Source: Nemertoderma westbladi (Eukaryota; Xenacoelomorpha; Nemertodermatida; Nemertodermatidae). From it: DNA of 20,233 nt. Position 1 is the stretch's first letter; each line of letters opens with the position of its first letter. Where the stretch lies: contig JAUCBJ010004474.1 of assembly GCA_032718475.1 (NCBI GenBank), positions 1 through 20,233 of the forward strand, in the 5' to 3' direction. Both the position numbers and the translations under genes were made by a program. A model generated the notes under the pieces. That model saw only the letters and a program-made list of their open reading frames with translations, was not told where the DNA came from and made no database searches. This document shows, piece by piece, positions 17,934-20,233 of this stretch.

Positions 17934-18286
17934 CTACGTGGCGCTTTCGGTGCCCACAACCCCTCCGCTCTCTTTCTACGTGGCGCTTTCGGTGCCCACA
18001 ACCCCTCTGCTACTACTTTCTACGTGGCGCTTTCAGTGCACACAACCCCTAACTCTCTCGGTACTATGTACCCTGCTACTCCGGTACTATGTATATACCC
18101 TGCTACTACTCGTGGCCTACTAGCTCTACTAACTCAACTCTACTAACTATCTAACTCTACTAACCCTCCAACTCTCTAACTCTCTAACTTTCTAACTCTA
18201 CTAACTCTCTAACTACGTGGCGCTTTCGGTGCCCACAACCTCTCTACTACTCTTTCTACGTGGCGCTTTCGGTGCCCACAACCCCT
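17934..18286. repeat. Five copies of a 31-nt GTGGCGCTTTCGG-containing motif
   Basis: Copies start at 17934, 17976, 18020, 18213 and 18256, so spacing is about 42-44 bp except for one gap of 193 bp. The core GGCGC-TTTCG-GTGCC is an imperfect stem (one G-T pair) with a 5-nt loop. On the minus strand this gives a GGCAC-CGAAA-GCGCC hairpin. Copies 1, 2 and 5 are nearly identical, and copies 3 and 4 carry a few changes. The G+C-rich motif stands out from its pyrimidine-rich spacers. Confidence 0.85.
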
Positions 18287-18380
18287 CTGCTACTACTCGT
18301 GGTATGTCAATATACCACACTCCCTAACTCTGCCTACTTCTAACTTCTTACTAACTTCTACTAACTTTCTTACTTCTTAC

Positions 18381-18468
18381 TAACTTCTACTAATTTTCTT
18401 ACTTCTACTTACTATCTAACTTCTACTAACTTTCTTACTTCTACTTACTATCTAACTTCTACTAACTA
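18381..18468. repeat. 36-bp tandem repeat in the pyrimidine-rich domain
   Basis: TAACTTCTACTAA recurs at 18381, 18417 and 18453, giving a 36-bp period over about 2.4 copies. The first two are almost identical. Confidence 0.7.
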
Positions 18469-18528
18469 TTACTTTCTAACTTTCTACTTATTTTATTATT
18501 TTTATTATTTTATTATAATTTGTGTAGG

Positions 18529-18576
18529 GAGGGCGTCTCGCCCTCATTCTCACCCCCCTCAGTCCAACATTTGGAC
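18529..18576 (-). other. Two hairpins just past the gag remnant stop
   Basis: In the minus-strand direction, the stop of the gag remnant (18586-18588) is followed by GTCCAA-CAT-TTGGAC (18562-18576). A purine-rich run comes next, then GAGGGCG-TCT-CGCCCTC on the plus strand (18529-18545). The run of G before TGAG could be a polypurine tract next to an LTR start, but no second LTR copy was found. Confidence 0.5.
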
Positions 18577-18585
18577 GACTAAATC

Positions 18586-19722
18586 CTAAGGGATTCCTCG
18601 ATCTTCCATCGATTCTTCCAGGAGGCTCTCTCCCACTGCCCCCCTAGGTCCTCTTATCTTTCGTCCCACTCTCCTCGTCAATTCCAACCCTCTGTGAATT
18701 GATTCTCCCTCTTCCACCACCCTAAAATCGGGTCTTCCCTTCTTGATTTCCTCATGGTCCCCTGGCAGCAAAATGCCACCCTTCATCTTGTCGTCTCCTG
18801 CCGGTAGAATGAAAAGAAATCGAAAGAATAGATAGAACAGAATGGATAATACTAATCCTACACGATCTTGTTTAGGCAACGCTTGCCAATGCTTACAACT
18901 CATGGTCTTATGGGTTCCATCCCTATGCAATTGACATTCGAATCCTGGATTGTAGCATTCCCTGTATAGTCCTTCACGTATCGCGCGTAGATTTATATCT
19001 ACCAGTTTAGTGTTTTGGTTATTTGGACTCGGCCTACAGGGTATGTTGGGATTTTGTTTGTTCGTAGTGTTATTTTCTTTCTGTCCCTGCCACGGTGTGG
19101 CCCTACTCCCAGCTAACTGTGGGCTTGTAGCCCCCTGTGTGGCCGCATGTGGTAGCGACTGTCTCACTCTCGGAAATGGATCTGCAGGATTGTGTTCGGG
19201 TTTAGGCCTGTTGTATTCGGTCTTCGGCGCCTTCCCCAAACTATCCTCACTATAGACTGGGTCTGTAATCAACTCTGCTTCGTAGTTGAGGAAGTTCGAC
19301 ATTTCCTCTAAGCCCGGTTCCGCACCTTTCTTCTCCCGGGTGGAGAAGGCGATCTTTCTCCATTTATTGCGCAGCCAGATCGGCAGTGCCTGCGGTATCG
19401 TGGTGATATTATTAGATGCGTTGAGTTCGTATGGCGCGTCTAGTGTTTTCAGCACGATTAACGCCTTCTCGACCTTGTTCGCAAAGGTCCTTATGCTAAC
19501 AGAGTTATCCTGTAGGCCACCCGATGTTATTCCCCTTAAGGTCTGCCGGATGATCTTGGCTGGGTGTCCATATTCCCTGTCTAGGGCCAGCCATGCAGTC
19601 GTGAAGCCACCCTCGATGCCCTGATATTGCCTCACGATGTCGTACGCAGGGCCTCCTGTATACACCTGTGGGGCGAGCCACGAAGTGAGTGAGCCTTAGC
19701 GTAGTGGTACCATTAATCAACC
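18586..19722 (-). pseudogene. Gag remnant (DUF1759) of a second BEL/Pao family
   Basis: A 359-codon frame runs from 19665 (GTG) to TAG at 18586-18588. Residues 1-143 match the gag DUF1759 pattern: TGGPAYDIV, then a YGHPAKII block and W-x-K-W-R-K. These parallel LTGPPKQLI, YGHATLII and W-R-K-K in the intact element, at low identity. A degenerate Cys/His cluster follows (C237, C244, H252, C257). About 19 codons in another frame just upstream (near 19666-19722) look like the preceding DUF1759 residues, so a small frameshift near 19660-19680 is likely. After about residue 275 the protein becomes a hydrophobic stretch (FYLFFRFLFIL), then a charged tail I do not recognise. No protease, RT or integrase remains, suggesting an internal deletion joining gag to a 3' region. 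The 5' end is lost at a microsatellite. Not functional on its own. Confidence 0.8.
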
Positions 19723-19760
19723 TGTCGTTCTGTCGTTCTGTCGTTCTGTCGTTCTGTCGT
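19723..19760. repeat. 8-bp microsatellite (TGTCGTTC), 4.75 copies
   Basis: TGTCGTTC starts at 19723, 19731, 19739 and 19747 exactly, with a partial fifth copy at 19755. It abuts the truncated 5' end of the gag remnant. Part of it may have expanded from gag codons by slippage. Confidence 0.95.
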
Positions 19761-20233
19761 GTTCAATTTTAAACGTTAATAACTCGGCCAATCTTTGATG
19801 AAATCTATCCAAACTTGGTACACATGTTGTTTGGCAAAAGTTTAGAAATTTTCCAAGTAGAATTTCCGTGTGGCCTTCGAGAAGCTAAGATAATAGCAGT
19901 TAATTAGTTAATTAAGTTGATTACGGTAAAAACACCATTTTCAACCTGCCTTTTAAAGGAAATTAATTGTTTTACAGTATAAGACTTCAATAATTATACT
20001 TAAAAAATATACAGATGTAATCCGCATACTCCATTCTATTATAGTTTTTAATTAGTTCAAGTGATTTGCTTTAATAATCGTGTCTTTAATTGATCTAAAG
20101 TAATTAAACCGGCATAAAAAATGTATTCTCATTAAATACTGCTCATTTATTGGTTAACTCAAGTTGGCTTGTTTCCCAGCAACACTTGAGGTATTCAGTC
20201 AGCCTCGCTTGTAAGAGGCAGACTGCTGCTGCT
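19761..20233. other. Non-coding right end of the window
   Basis: A+T-rich with no supported gene. A GCCTC-GCTTGTAA-GAGGC dyad lies at about 20201-20219, and a short (GCT)n run reaches the window edge. The sequence after 19761 bears no resemblance to gag, so it marks the far side of the truncation. Confidence 0.45.

Larger units (their letters stand above)
17645..18520. repeat. Pyrimidine-rich low-complexity repeat domain
   Basis: The plus strand is dominated by CTCT, CTAACT and TTCTACTAAC words with loose 10-15 bp periodicity, and purines are rare. It ends in an A+T run (18488-18520). It lies 3' of the minus-strand gag remnant in that gag's orientation, so it could be an untranslated/LTR region of that element. 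No duplicate LTR is seen to confirm this. Open frames here reflect composition only. Confidence 0.8.

Noticed and set aside
17106-18319. AATATACCACA at 17106-17116 and 18309-18319 (TGTGGTATATT on the minus strand) as two LTR starts
   Set aside because: The match is only 11 bp and the sequences diverge at once on both sides.
18930-18950. tRNA B-box-like word near ATTCGAATCC
   Set aside because: It lies inside gag codons, and no A box or cloverleaf could be drawn around it.

Overview
The window looks like transposon-dense nuclear DNA from an invertebrate animal. I recognise no host protein-coding gene. It is A+T-rich and contains two classes of retroelement found in metazoan genomes: BEL/Pao LTR retrotransposons and APE-type non-LTR retrotransposons (LINEs). 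It also holds several minisatellites and long non-coding stretches. I cannot name the species; a marine invertebrate is a guess from the general look of the repeats.

Layout. Positions 1-535 are a 100-bp tandem array. An A+T-rich leader (536-850) precedes an intact 2,677-codon BEL/Pao Gag-Pol frame (851-8884). In order it carries a coiled coil, DUF1759 gag, zinc knuckles, aspartic protease, reverse transcriptase, RNase H, integrase and DUF5641. All recognisable catalytic acids are present, but the protease signature reads D-I-G instead of D-S/T-G. I could not locate the LTRs. A 38-bp minisatellite follows (9553-10020).

A complete-looking LINE lies at about 10937-14691 and is bracketed by a perfect 12-bp duplication (ATAAATACTGCA at 10925 and 14692). 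It has one long frame (endonuclease, reverse transcriptase, C-terminal Cys/His motif) with 22 in-frame copies of a G+C-rich 30-bp unit at its 5' end. A small stem-loop and a 16-A tail close its 3' end. It landed on a TATA-box-like sequence.

From 14704 to the end there are fragments and regulatory-looking DNA. These include a minus-strand reverse transcriptase remnant (15023-15480), a G-quadruplex-prone tract, a nested inverted repeat, a MITE-like segment, and a promoter-like cluster (three TTCTAGAA palindromes, an X-box palindrome and a TATA box, 16511-16623). A long pyrimidine-rich repeat domain carries five copies of a 31-nt motif. Last comes a minus-strand gag remnant from a second, diverged BEL/Pao family (18586-19722), cut off by an 8-bp microsatellite.

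The intact BEL frame encodes nearly everything an autonomous LTR element needs, and the LINE frame encodes its own endonuclease and reverse transcriptase. The other coding traces are broken. The most unusual points are the LINE's in-frame repeat array and its insertion at a TATA box, the altered protease signature, the octamer-bearing 100-bp array, and the 16.5-kb promoter-like cluster.
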